From the NCBI RefSeq assembly GCF_001976065.1, contig NZ_MNAH01000001.1:186001-250000 (forward strand): a DNA stretch of 64,000 nucleotides, written 5' to 3'. The notes below the pieces were generated by a model that was given only the letters and a program-made list of their open reading frames with translations, was not told the origin of the DNA and did no database searches. Below, piece after piece: positions 10,216 through 17,369 of the stretch (position 1 is its first letter; each line of letters starts with the position of its first letter). The stretch comes from Pseudomonas putida (GTDB lineage: Bacteria; Pseudomonadota; Gammaproteobacteria; Pseudomonadales; Pseudomonadaceae). The translations under genes and the position numbers were made by a program.

Positions 10216-10504
10216 TGGGTTTTCCTTTGGCGAACGCCGCCTGTTGCTCGGCGCTGGCTTCTTGCTGAAATTGGGCTTTCCACTCGGCGTACGGCATGCC
10301 GTAGACGACTTCGCGGGCTTCATCGAGGCTGACCTCGATCTGGCGTTCATCGGCCGCGGCCTTGTACCACTTGGACAGGCAGTTGCGGCAGAAACCCGAG
10401 AGGTTCATCAGGTCGATGTTCTGCACATCCTTGCGGCTGTCCAGGTGGGCCACCAGCCGGCGGAAGGCGGCGGCTTCGAGCTCAAGGCGTTCTTGATCGG
10501 TCAT
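10208..10504 (-). CDS. DUF1244 family protein
   Basis: A 98-residue protein of the DUF1244 family, with the conserved block DLMNLSGFCRNCLSKWYKAA at about 35-54, including a CxxC pair, and EAREVVYGMPYAEWKAQ. The function is not established. ATG at 10504 is preceded by AGAGAA. The gene overlaps the next (hopJ-like) gene by eight bases. The pair probably shares a transcript with the pterin genes upstream, with the 10.5-kb repeat in between possibly modulating expression. Confidence 0.9.
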   Translation of the reverse strand: MTDQERLELEAAAFRRLVAHLDSRKDVQNIDLMNLSGFCRNCLSKWYKAAADERQIEVSLDEAREVVYGMPYAEWKAQFQQEASAEQQAAFAKGKPNE

Positions 10505-10519
10505 GGATTTTCTCTGGGA

Positions 10520-10606
10520 CAGCTTCAAGCGGCAAGCTTCAAGCTGAAAGATGGATGGCGGTGAGTCGAAGTTTACAGCTTGCCGCTTCAGGCTTGAAGC
10601 TAGCGG
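10520..10606. repeat. Inverted repeat of the AGCTTCAAGC family (family 3)
   Basis: Arm about 10520-10550 and inverted arm about 10576-10606, built from short alternating CAGCTTCAAGC / GCTTGAAGCT units. The right arm overlaps the folX stop codon. A related element lies at 44931-45013. Confidence 0.75.
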
Positions 10607-10971
10607 CTCGCTGCAAGCGTGATCGACACCGACTCGGCGAATCGCAGGGCGTGGGGCTTGTCGACCTCGACTTCGGCGTACAGCACCGACTCATTGGCCA
10701 TGACCAGGTCCAGCAGCTCCTGGGTCAGGCGTTCGAGCAGGGCGAAGCGATTGCCTTCTACGTGCGCGATGATCGCCTTGGTGATGGTGCGGTAGTTCAG
10801 TGCGTGATCGATATCGTTGTCGCGCACCGCTTCCTGGGCCGCATAGAGGATGGTCAGGTTGATCAACACATCCTGCTTGTTGAGGATTTCATCCTCGTTG
10901 ATGCCGATGTAGGTGCGCAGGCACAGGTCCTTGACCCGGATGCGCGCCATGCCTGGTTGAAGTTGTGGCAT
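10600..10971 (-). CDS. folX: Dihydroneopterin triphosphate 2'-epimerase
   Basis: A 123-residue FolB-fold enzyme that epimerises dihydroneopterin triphosphate to dihydromonapterin triphosphate, a step towards tetrahydromonapterin. Family features are [17 protein letters not shown] near 12-28, [13 protein letters not shown] at about 57-69 and [12 protein letters not shown]. FolX is told from the aldolase FolB mainly by this sequence pattern and by the neighbouring folM and folE. ATG at 10971 sits two bases after the folE stop codon. The in-frame ATG at 11100 would overlap folE and is rejected. The stop codon lies inside a family 3 repeat. Confidence 0.92.
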   Translation of the reverse strand: MPQLQPGMARIRVKDLCLRTYIGINEDEILNKQDVLINLTILYAAQEAVRDNDIDHALNYRTITKAIIAHVEGNRFALLERLTQELLDLVMANESVLYAEVEVDKPHALRFAESVSITLAASR

Positions 10972-10973
10972 TG

Positions 10974-11549
10974 CTACTTGCTCCGTCCAATCAATTGCAG
11001 GAACTCCTGGCGGGTGTTGCTCGACTCGCGGAAGGCACCGAGCATCACCGAGGTGTTCATGGTCGAATTCTGTTTCTCGACGCCGCGCATCATCATGCAC
11101 ATGTGCTGTGCTTCGATGACCACCGCGACACCTGCCGCGCCGGTCACCTGTTGCACGGCGTCGGCGATTTGCCGGGTGAGGTTTTCCTGGATCTGCAGGC
11201 GACGGGCGAACATGTCCACCAACCGCGCAATTTTCGACAGGCCCAGCACCTTGCCCGTTGGAATATAAGCCACATGAGCCTTGCCGATGAAGGGCAGCAT
11301 GTGATGTTCGCAGAGCGAATACAGCTCGATGTTGTCGACGATCACCATTTCATCGTTGTCGGACGCAAACAGCGCACCGTTGACGATCTGTTCGACGCTC
11401 TGTTCGTAACCATGACACAAATACTGCATGGCTTTGGCCGCGCGCAACGGCGTATCGAGCAGGCCTTCGCGATCAGGGTTCTCCCCGAGACCGATGAGGA
11501 TTTCGCGGTAACTCTGTGACAAGCGATTCTGGGGCGGGGAAAGCGTCAT
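10974..11549 (-). CDS. folE: GTP cyclohydrolase I
   Basis: A 191-residue enzyme converting GTP to dihydroneopterin triphosphate, the entry to folate and pterin synthesis. Zinc ligands Cys80, His83 and Cys151 are present in [10 protein letters not shown] and QHMCMMM, and the family motif [14 protein letters not shown] is intact at 99-112. It sits between folM and folX, as in the P. aeruginosa folM-folE1-folX group. This points to a copy dedicated to tetrahydromonapterin rather than folate, since pseudomonads carry more than one GTP cyclohydrolase. Confidence 0.97.
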   Translation of the reverse strand: MTLSPPQNRLSQSYREILIGLGENPDREGLLDTPLRAAKAMQYLCHGYEQSVEQIVNGALFASDNDEMVIVDNIELYSLCEHHMLPFIGKAHVAYIPTGKVLGLSKIARLVDMFARRLQIQENLTRQIADAVQQVTGAAGVAVVIEAQHMCMMMRGVEKQNSTMNTSVMLGAFRESSNTRQEFLQLIGRSK

Positions 11550-11568
11550 GGAAGATCCTCAGGGACAC

Positions 11569-12279
11569 TTATTTGATGTGCCTTCCGCCGTTGACGGTCA
11601 GGGTCGTGCCGGTGACATAAGGGTTGTCGAGCAAGTAACGCAGGCTCTGGTAGATCACTTCACTGCCAGGTTCGATGCCCAGTGCGGATTTGGCCAGTGC
11701 CTTGGCGCGATAGGCTGCATCGTCGTCGGCATTGAACAGTAGCAGGGCGGGCGCGATCCCGTTGACCTTGATGCCGGGCGCGTATCGGGCGGCGAAGGAC
11801 AGGGTCAGGCTGTCGAGCCCGGCTTTGCTGGCACAGTAGCCGATGTGCTTGCTGCTGCCCTTGCGGGTCACGTCATCGCTGATGTGCACGATGTCGGCGG
11901 GGCTCGAGCGTTCGAGCAGGTCGGCGCAATGCAGGTTGATCAGGTAAGGCGCCAGCATGTGCACGGTGAACATGCGAGTGAATGCCGTGGCATCGGTGTC
12001 CGGGGTTTCGGCCAGCCATTCGGAGGCGTTATGGACAATTGCGCGCAGGCTGTCGGTATGGTTTTTCAGCTCACTGATGAAGGTGAGGATCCCGGCTTCG
12101 CTGGAGAAGTCCGCGAACAGCGCAATCGCCCCCAGGTCTCGCAGGGTTTGCACGCCGGGACGTTCGCTGCGGTAACTGAAAATCACCCGCTGGCCGTCTT
12201 CGATCAATCGCTGCGCGCAATGCAGGCCGACCCGCTGGCCTGCACCGGTGATGAGAATGGGGGCTGCGGTAGAGGTCAT
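11569..12279 (-). CDS. folM: Dihydromonapterin reductase (SDR)
   Basis: A 236-residue short-chain dehydrogenase that reduces dihydromonapterin (and dihydrofolate) with NADPH. Cofactor loop GAGQRVGLH at 12-20, NAS at 84-86, and the catalytic Tyr148/Lys152 (YCASK). Reduced monapterin is the cofactor of pseudomonad phenylalanine hydroxylase. First gene of the operon; it ends 19 bases before folE. ATG at 12279 gives the standard short N-terminus; the frame extends to 12306. The gene is divergent from the LitR-like regulator 291 bases away. Confidence 0.93.
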   Translation of the reverse strand: MTSTAAPILITGAGQRVGLHCAQRLIEDGQRVIFSYRSERPGVQTLRDLGAIALFADFSSEAGILTFISELKNHTDSLRAIVHNASEWLAETPDTDATAFTRMFTVHMLAPYLINLHCADLLERSSPADIVHISDDVTRKGSSKHIGYCASKAGLDSLTLSFAARYAPGIKVNGIAPALLLFNADDDAAYRAKALAKSALGIEPGSEVIYQSLRYLLDNPYVTGTTLTVNGGRHIK

Positions 12280-12341
12280 GAACGTCTCGGGTCGCGGTAA
12301 GAGCAAAACTATACCAGCGACGGGGCGTGCGATGTCTCTGA

Positions 12342-12366
12342 GAAGATCGCAGGCTGCGACTTTTTA
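12342..12366. repeat. GATCGCAG repeat unit (family 2)
   Basis: The unit GATCGCAGGCTGCGAC followed by five Ts. It belongs to the same family as elements at 29957-29980 and 31990-32042. It lies in the folM/litR divergent region, an unusual place, since the other copies follow gene ends. Confidence 0.7.
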
Positions 12367-12506
12367 GCGGTTTTGAGTGCAGGGTGCGCCGGGCAATGGT
12401 CGCGCCGGACAGGCGCAGCGCCGGGGTAATGGGCTGCATCTTGGGGCAAGCAAGTATTATTCCTGATGATACCTGCGACCTCGGTGGCTCGGTAACAATC
12501 TATGTC

Positions 12507-12537
12507 TTGAATCATTAAGGTGCAGCGGAGGTACAAT
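12507..12537 (+). promoter_or_regulatory. Candidate MerR-type promoter with 19-bp spacer
   Basis: TTGAAT (12507-12512) and TACAAT (12532-12537) are separated by 19 bases, the over-long spacing typical of promoters controlled by MerR-family proteins. The ATG of the LitR-like gene lies 34 bases downstream, so self-regulation is plausible. No TGTACA-type inverted repeat, the kind reported for LitR/PplR proteins, was seen nearby. Confidence 0.4.
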
Positions 12538-12570
12538 GGGATCTGAATAACACATGGATGTAGGCCGATA

Positions 12571-13530
12571 ATGCCTGTCTTGACCGACGTTGACCTGGAA
12601 GTGTCACCGGCGCTCTCCCTGGAACGGGAGGAGCTTTTTCCGATTCGTGAGGTGGCGCGCCTGACCGGCGTGAACCCGGTCACGCTTCGCGCATGGGAGC
12701 GACGTTATGGCCTGATCGTACCCACGCGCACCGAAAGCGGACATCGCTTGTATTCGATGACCGACATCGATCGAGTGCGAAGCATCCTTAGCTGGATCGA
12801 ACGCGGTGTAGCGGTCAGCAAGATCGGCAAGATCCTGGCCAAGGCAGCGCCCCTGCAGGCACTGGCCCACATCCTCCCCGACGATCTGGTGCAGGCCGAT
12901 TACGCACAGTGGCAACAACAGCTTGCGGCCGCCGTCAGTGCTTTTGACGACGCCCGGCTGGATCAGGTCTACGGGCAGATATTTTCCAGCTACTCCCAGC
13001 CGGTTGTTTACCAGGACATCCTTCTTCCGCTGTGGCGGCAATTGCTGCAGCGCCAGGACACGTTTGGCCGGGCCAGCGAGTGGTTGTTCCTTGATGGTTT
13101 CCTGCGCTCGCGAGTGGTGCAGCGTCTGCTGCTGAACCGTGACAAGCACCCCAGGCGAGTCATCGTCAGTGCCTTGGCAGGCCAGTGTCGCGAACTTGAA
13201 CTGCTCATCGCTGCCCTGTTTCTCGCCAACGATCAAATGGGAGTGCGTGTGCTGACCACCGGGCAGCCGTTCGACGAACTGACCCTGGTCTGCGAGAGGA
13301 TCAAGCCACGGGCGCTGGTGCTGTTTTCCAACCATGTCCCCACCCCCGACTTGCCCCGTCGCCTGAATCGGCTGGCGATGAGCCTGGAGTGTCCGTTGTT
13401 GTTGGCCGGTGATGCCAGTGACCTGGCACAGGAAAGCCTGGCCGGGTCATCGATCGGTTGCCTTGGGAATGAGGGGACGGTGATGCGTCAGCGCCTCAAC
13501 CAGTTTCTGGCGGGTAACCTCGATACCTGA
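12571..13530 (+). CDS. LitR/CarH-like MerR-family regulator, B12-ligand residues missing (class II)
   Basis: A 319-residue regulator: MerR winged helix at about 22-90 (REVARLTGVNPVTLRAWERRYG, with RTESGHRLYS), a helical domain at 100-190 and a cobalamin-binding-like Rossmann domain at 195-315. CarH-type light sensors hold adenosylcobalamin with an ExxxxH..G motif and a second histidine. Here the matching segment reads GQCRELE (204-210) and the upper ligand site reads EW at 170-171, so both histidines are absent and B12 should not bind. This matches class II LitR proteins, which in P. putida act with a separate LOV photoreceptor. It faces folM and is convergent with the PilZ-LOV pair. Confidence 0.88.
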   Translation: MPVLTDVDLEVSPALSLEREELFPIREVARLTGVNPVTLRAWERRYGLIVPTRTESGHRLYSMTDIDRVRSILSWIERGVAVSKIGKILAKAAPLQALAHILPDDLVQADYAQWQQQLAAAVSAFDDARLDQVYGQIFSSYSQPVVYQDILLPLWRQLLQRQDTFGRASEWLFLDGFLRSRVVQRLLLNRDKHPRRVIVSALAGQCRELELLIAALFLANDQMGVRVLTTGQPFDELTLVCERIKPRALVLFSNHVPTPDLPRRLNRLAMSLECPLLLAGDASDLAQESLAGSSIGCLGNEGTVMRQRLNQFLAGNLDT

Positions 13531-13548
13531 GATTCAGCGGGGCAGGGA

Positions 13549-14154
13549 TCAGAGGTGCAGGGTGGGGTGGGTCAAGCGATGCTGTTGCAGGATGAACTGG
13601 CGCAGGCGCTCGGTTTCATCCAGGTCGTTCTGGCTTAACTGGTAGGCAAAGAAACCCTGCTCGGTTTCTTTTTCGAGCGTGCCACGCAGTGCGATGCGCT
13701 CATAGCCTGACGGGCTGAACCACAACGCGAAATGCTTGGGTGCCTTGGTCTTGTTGCGAATCTCCAGCAAAACCCCTTTGAACGATACCTCGTGCACCCA
13801 CAGGGTGCCGGGTTGACCCTTGGCATTTTCCAGCGCCACCGGTTCGTCGAGCACCAGCCGCCATGGCCGGATCGATGGCCCGCCCTCATAGATGCTGGGC
13901 ACGCCAAGGCGCAGATGCATGGCATGAAACTCGTCTTCCACCAAGTGCAGGGGGAAGGTCATCTGCTGGTTCTCGAAGTTGGCTTGCAGGGTGACCTGCT
14001 CATGCGCGGCCAGGCGCGTGAGCAGGTCACGGATCTGCGACCCACCATTGACGAGCAGGCTCGACGTCGCATCCCGCACATTCAGTTGCGGGTTGTGTTG
14101 CATGGTCTGGATAAAATCCAGCTCATCCTGGGTCAGGAGCGCGTCGCGTTGCAT
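13549..14154 (-). CDS. PilZ-like (YcgR-type) protein, degenerate c-di-GMP motif
   Basis: A protein of about 201 residues. The N-terminal part resembles a YcgR-N flagellar-brake module. The C-terminal part looks like a PilZ barrel: RPWRLVL, then HEVSFKGVLLEI in the position of the usual D/NxSxxG. The first arginine pair is compressed and the Asp is replaced by Glu, so c-di-GMP binding is doubtful. ATG at 14154 was chosen; the frame also opens with TTG at 14208, directly after the LOV gene stop. It is the second gene of a LOV-PilZ transcript and convergent with the LitR-like gene. The PilZ call is moderate. Confidence 0.6.
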   Translation of the reverse strand: MQRDALLTQDELDFIQTMQHNPQLNVRDATSSLLVNGGSQIRDLLTRLAAHEQVTLQANFENQQMTFPLHLVEDEFHAMHLRLGVPSIYEGGPSIRPWRLVLDEPVALENAKGQPGTLWVHEVSFKGVLLEIRNKTKAPKHFALWFSPSGYERIALRGTLEKETEQGFFAYQLSQNDLDETERLRQFILQQHRLTHPTLHL

Positions 14155-14208
14155 GGTGGGCTCGAAAAATTTAGTTACAGAGGCACTGGTGATTGTAGTT
14201 AATGACAA

Positions 14209-14685
14209 TTAATTCGCGGTTTTGTTTCTGCCGTTCGTCGCTTTGAGCGCAGCAAGCTCAGCCTGAACTTCTGCCAGTTGCGCTTCAAGCTGTATCACTC
14301 GCTGCTGCGCCTTGACCTGGATGGTCACGTCTTTCTGCACGCCGATGAAATAAACCTGCCCGTCATTCGGATTTTTCACCGTCGAAAGCGACAGTTCGTT
14401 CCAGAACGGGGTGCCATCCTTGCGATAGTTGCGCAGGATTTCCCGGCAGGAGCCTTCTCTGTCCAACGCATCTCGAATCTTTGGCAGGGCATCCTGATCG
14501 CGGTCTCCCGACTGCAGGAAGCGGCAATCCTGGTAGAGGATTTCTTCGCTGGTGTAACCAGTCAGGCGTTCGAAAGCCGGGTTGACGTAAATCAGGATCT
14601 TGTCTTGGTCGCCTTCTTTTTCGGCAATCACGATACCGTCGTTGGAGGCGTTGATGGCCATCTGCAGCAGTTTGGCGTTGATCAT
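14209..14685 (-). CDS. Short LOV blue-light photoreceptor
   Basis: A 158-residue protein made of one PAS/LOV domain (about 10-120) and a C-terminal amphipathic helix (about 125-150, likely a dimerising coiled coil). The flavin-adduct cysteine is Cys54 in YQDCRFLQ, followed by Gln57 and Arg61. NYRKDGTPFWNEL and the terminal GVQKDVT complete the FMN pocket. It has no output domain and closely resembles the P. putida short LOV proteins (PpSB1-LOV type, adduct Cys53). It therefore must act through a partner, most likely the LitR-like regulator two genes away. First gene of the LOV-PilZ unit. Confidence 0.95.
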   Translation of the reverse strand: MINAKLLQMAINASNDGIVIAEKEGDQDKILIYVNPAFERLTGYTSEEILYQDCRFLQSGDRDQDALPKIRDALDREGSCREILRNYRKDGTPFWNELSLSTVKNPNDGQVYFIGVQKDVTIQVKAQQRVIQLEAQLAEVQAELAALKATNGRNKTAN

Positions 14686-14788
14686 CGGTGAAACCCTTCC
14701 TTGTTGGTTTGTCTGTGGGATTCTAAAAGAACAATCCAGACCGTGCTGTTAATATCCCGATCTTTTATTCAGCTTCAGGATCAGATTG

Positions 14789-15244
14789 ATGAAAGTCGCC
14801 ATCATTTCCGGCTCGGTGTACGGCACGGCTGAAGAGGTTGCCCGCCACGCCGCCAATATTTTGAACAAAGCCGGTTTCGAAACCCTCCACAACCCCCGTG
14901 CAAGCCTCGCCGATCTTCAGGCTTTTGGTCCCGAAGCCTTGCTGGCGGTGACGTCGACCACCGGCATGGGCGAGTTGCCTGACAACCTGCAACCCCTGTA
15001 CTCGATGATTCGCGACCAGCTGCCCAGCGCCTGGCGAGGTCTGCCAGGGGCGGTGATCGGCCTGGGCGATGCGAGTTATGGCGATACCTTTTGCGGCGGT
15101 GGCGAGCTGATGCGTGAATTGTTCGGTGAGTTGGGCATTCGCGAAGTCCTGCCGATGCTGCGCCTGGATGCCAGTGAAAGCGTGACCCCGGAAACGGACG
15201 CCGAGCCTTGGCTGGAGGAACTGGTCAACGCTCTGCGGGGCTGA
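14789..15244 (+). CDS. Flavodoxin (MioC-like)
   Basis: A 151-residue flavodoxin-fold protein. The FMN phosphate loop SGSVYGTAEEVA lies at 7-18, and the second and third loops at TSTTGMGELPDN and GLGDASYGDTFCGGG. It would carry electrons in the cytoplasm; the MioC/YqcA subgroup lacks an assigned partner in pseudomonads. ATG at 14789 is preceded by AGGA; the TTG just before it would add one residue. It is divergent from the LOV gene with about 100 bases between, so it could share regulation with the light cluster, though nothing in the sequence proves this. Confidence 0.9.
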   Translation: MKVAIISGSVYGTAEEVARHAANILNKAGFETLHNPRASLADLQAFGPEALLAVTSTTGMGELPDNLQPLYSMIRDQLPSAWRGLPGAVIGLGDASYGDTFCGGGELMRELFGELGIREVLPMLRLDASESVTPETDAEPWLEELVNALRG

Positions 15245-15262
15245 TCGACCACGCGGGAGCAA

Positions 15263-15299
15263 CGGGTAGCGGGCCAGTCATGGCGGGCGGCGCTACCCG
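15263..15299 (+). terminator. Hairpin after the flavodoxin gene
   Basis: Arms CGGGTAGCG (15263-15271) and CGCTACCCG (15291-15299) form a 9-bp stem. There is no T-run, so termination would be weak or Rho-assisted. Confidence 0.35.
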
Positions 15300-15439
15300 G
15301 CCATGGATCCAAAACTCATCGAGTCACTGACTCGCTCGGCCATCAAGCTGGCTGCCAATGCAACTACGCGAACCTCGGAGGGTGACTAGACTCGGTAGTC
15401 ATTGGAAACACTCCATAATAAAAACCGAGGTTCCTTGTC

Positions 15440-16222
15440 GTGAGCGTAGCCCCCGTCCAATCCACCTCCTACGTCAAAGACCAGGTCAGCGCTGCCGAAT
15501 GGCAGACCCGCGTCGACCTCGCTGCCTGCTACCGCCTGGTCGCCCAGCATGGCTGGGATGATCTGATTTTTACGCACATTTCCGCCAAGGTGCCGGGCAC
15601 CGAAGACTTCCTGATCAACCCCTATGGGCTGATGTTCCACGAAATTACCGCGTCGAGCCTGGTCAAGGTCGATCAGGCCGGCAACAAGCTGATGGACAGC
15701 CCCTACGAGATCAACCCGGCGGGATACACCATCCATAGCGCGGTGCATGAGGTTCGCCACGATGTCGTATGCGTGCTGCACACCCATACGGCTTCGGGTG
15801 TGGCGGTGTCGGCGCAGCGACAAGGCATCCTGCCGATCAGTCAGCAGTCGCTGTTTGTCCTGTCGAGCCTTGCGTATCACGCCTACGAAGGCGTTGCGCT
15901 CAACCACGAGGAAAAGGCGCGGTTGCAAGCCGACCTTGGGGAAAACAACTTCCTGATGCTGCACAACCACGGTCTGCTGACCTGCGGCAGCACCATCGCC
16001 GACACTTTCCTGGCGATGTTTATCTTCCAGCGTGCCTGCGACATTCAGGTCATGGCGCAGAACGGCGGGGCGGAACTGATCGCCATCGAACCGCAGATTC
16101 TCGCCGGTGCCAAGGCGATGATCGCCGGTGTCACCAAAAGTGCTCAAGGAATGGGCGGAGCGCTGGCCTGGCCGGCGCTGCTGCGCAAGCTCGATAAACT
16201 GGACCCGGGATATAAACTCTAA
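15440..16222 (+). CDS. Class II aldolase/adducin family protein
   Basis: A 260-residue protein with the zinc site of the class II aldolase fold: His114 and His116 (LHTHTASG) and His177 (LHNHGL). The catalytic glutamate of fuculose aldolase is not present at the expected place, which reads NPAGYTIHSAVHE. Such adducin-like members have no proven reaction. The start is GTG at 15440, with GAGG about nine bases upstream. The stop codon overlaps the ATG of the following alpha/beta hydrolase (TAATG), so the two are co-translated and probably act in one pathway. Confidence 0.9.
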   Translation: MSVAPVQSTSYVKDQVSAAEWQTRVDLAACYRLVAQHGWDDLIFTHISAKVPGTEDFLINPYGLMFHEITASSLVKVDQAGNKLMDSPYEINPAGYTIHSAVHEVRHDVVCVLHTHTASGVAVSAQRQGILPISQQSLFVLSSLAYHAYEGVALNHEEKARLQADLGENNFLMLHNHGLLTCGSTIADTFLAMFIFQRACDIQVMAQNGGAELIAIEPQILAGAKAMIAGVTKSAQGMGGALAWPALLRKLDKLDPGYKL

Positions 16223-17124
16223 TGCAACTTGCCGAGATTCCCCTGAGCGTCTGGCGAAAGCGCAGCCAGACTTTCCTGTTTCGTGGTCAGGCCATCCGTT
16301 ACTGGACAGCGGGGCAGGGTGAGCCATTACTGCTCATCCATGGCTTCCCCAGCGCCAGTTGGGACTGGCATTACCTCTGGCAACCCCTGGCCCAGCGTTA
16401 TCGGGTGATTGCCTGTGACATGCTCGGTTTCGGCGACTCGGCCAAACCGGTCAATCACGATTACAGCCTGCTTGAGCAGGCTGACCTGCAACAGGCGCTG
16501 CTGGCTCACCTGGGCGTCGAGCAACCGTTGCACCTGTTGGCCCATGACTACGGCGACAGCGTGGCCCAGGAACTGCTGGCCCGACATTACGAAGCACGCA
16601 TCGACCTCGCCAGTTGCGTGTTCCTCAACGGCGGGCTTTTTCCCGAAACCCATCGCCCGGTGCTGATGCAAAAACTCCTGCTCAGCCCGCTGGGGTGGAT
16701 GATTGGCCGTGCTTTCAGTCGTGATGGCCTGGTGAAGAGTTTCCGCCAGATCTTTGGCCCCCAGACCCGTCCCAGCGAGAGCCAGATGGATGATTTCTGG
16801 AGCCTTGTCGAAAGCAATCACGGGCCACGGGTCATGCATAAATTGATTGCCTACATCCCCGAACGGCGAACCCAGCGCGAGCGTTGGGTCGGCGCGATGC
16901 AGCGCGGTGAAGTGCCGCTGCGGGTAATCGATGGCGAGGTCGATCCGATCTCCGGTGCGCACATGGTTGCGCGCTACCGTGAGCTGGTACCCAACCCGGA
17001 CACGATCCTGCTGAGCGATATCGGTCATTACCCGCAGATCGAGGCGCCGTGCCAGGTGCTCAAACACTACCTGGCGTTTCGCGACCGGTTGATCTCGACG
17101 CCGCTCAAGGTGGCTTGCTCCTAG
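16222..17124 (+). CDS. Alpha/beta hydrolase with Asp nucleophile (epoxide hydrolase/dehalogenase-like)
   Basis: A 300-residue alpha/beta hydrolase. The oxyanion stretch LLIHGFPSASWDW lies at 37-49, the nucleophile elbow HDYGDS at 108-113 with Asp109 as the predicted nucleophile, and the general base His269 in DIGHYPQIEAP. An Asp in the elbow groups it with epoxide hydrolases and haloalkane or fluoroacetate dehalogenases rather than serine esterases. The start overlaps the stop of the aldolase-like gene, which suggests coupled function on one substrate. The substrate cannot be told from the sequence. Confidence 0.88.
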   Translation: MQLAEIPLSVWRKRSQTFLFRGQAIRYWTAGQGEPLLLIHGFPSASWDWHYLWQPLAQRYRVIACDMLGFGDSAKPVNHDYSLLEQADLQQALLAHLGVEQPLHLLAHDYGDSVAQELLARHYEARIDLASCVFLNGGLFPETHRPVLMQKLLLSPLGWMIGRAFSRDGLVKSFRQIFGPQTRPSESQMDDFWSLVESNHGPRVMHKLIAYIPERRTQRERWVGAMQRGEVPLRVIDGEVDPISGAHMVARYRELVPNPDTILLSDIGHYPQIEAPCQVLKHYLAFRDRLISTPLKVACS

Positions 17125-17164
17125 GAGTCCTGTGGAACCGGCCCTCGCGACCATACCCGATCCA

Positions 17165-17246
17165 CTGTGGGATGGCTTGCCAGCGAAGAGGCCCGAAAGA
17201 GCAGCGCTACATTCAAGGCCGCCTTCGCTGGCGAGCCAGCTCCTAC
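17165..17246. repeat. REP inverted pair (family 1 variant)
   Basis: Arms about 17165-17188 and 17222-17246 (CTTCGCTGGCGAGCCAGCTC...), the same variant as at 9790-9871. It lies in the 245-base gap between the hydrolase and SDR genes. Confidence 0.78.
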
Positions 17247-17369
17247 AAGATTTGTGCTCATCATCCCCCTGCCTTATCGCACACCATTCAGCCTCCCCCG
17301 TATTCATTGTGACCCGCAGTCCCGTGCCTGACACTCCAATCCAATGTCCCTGGCCTGCTGGAGTTCCCC

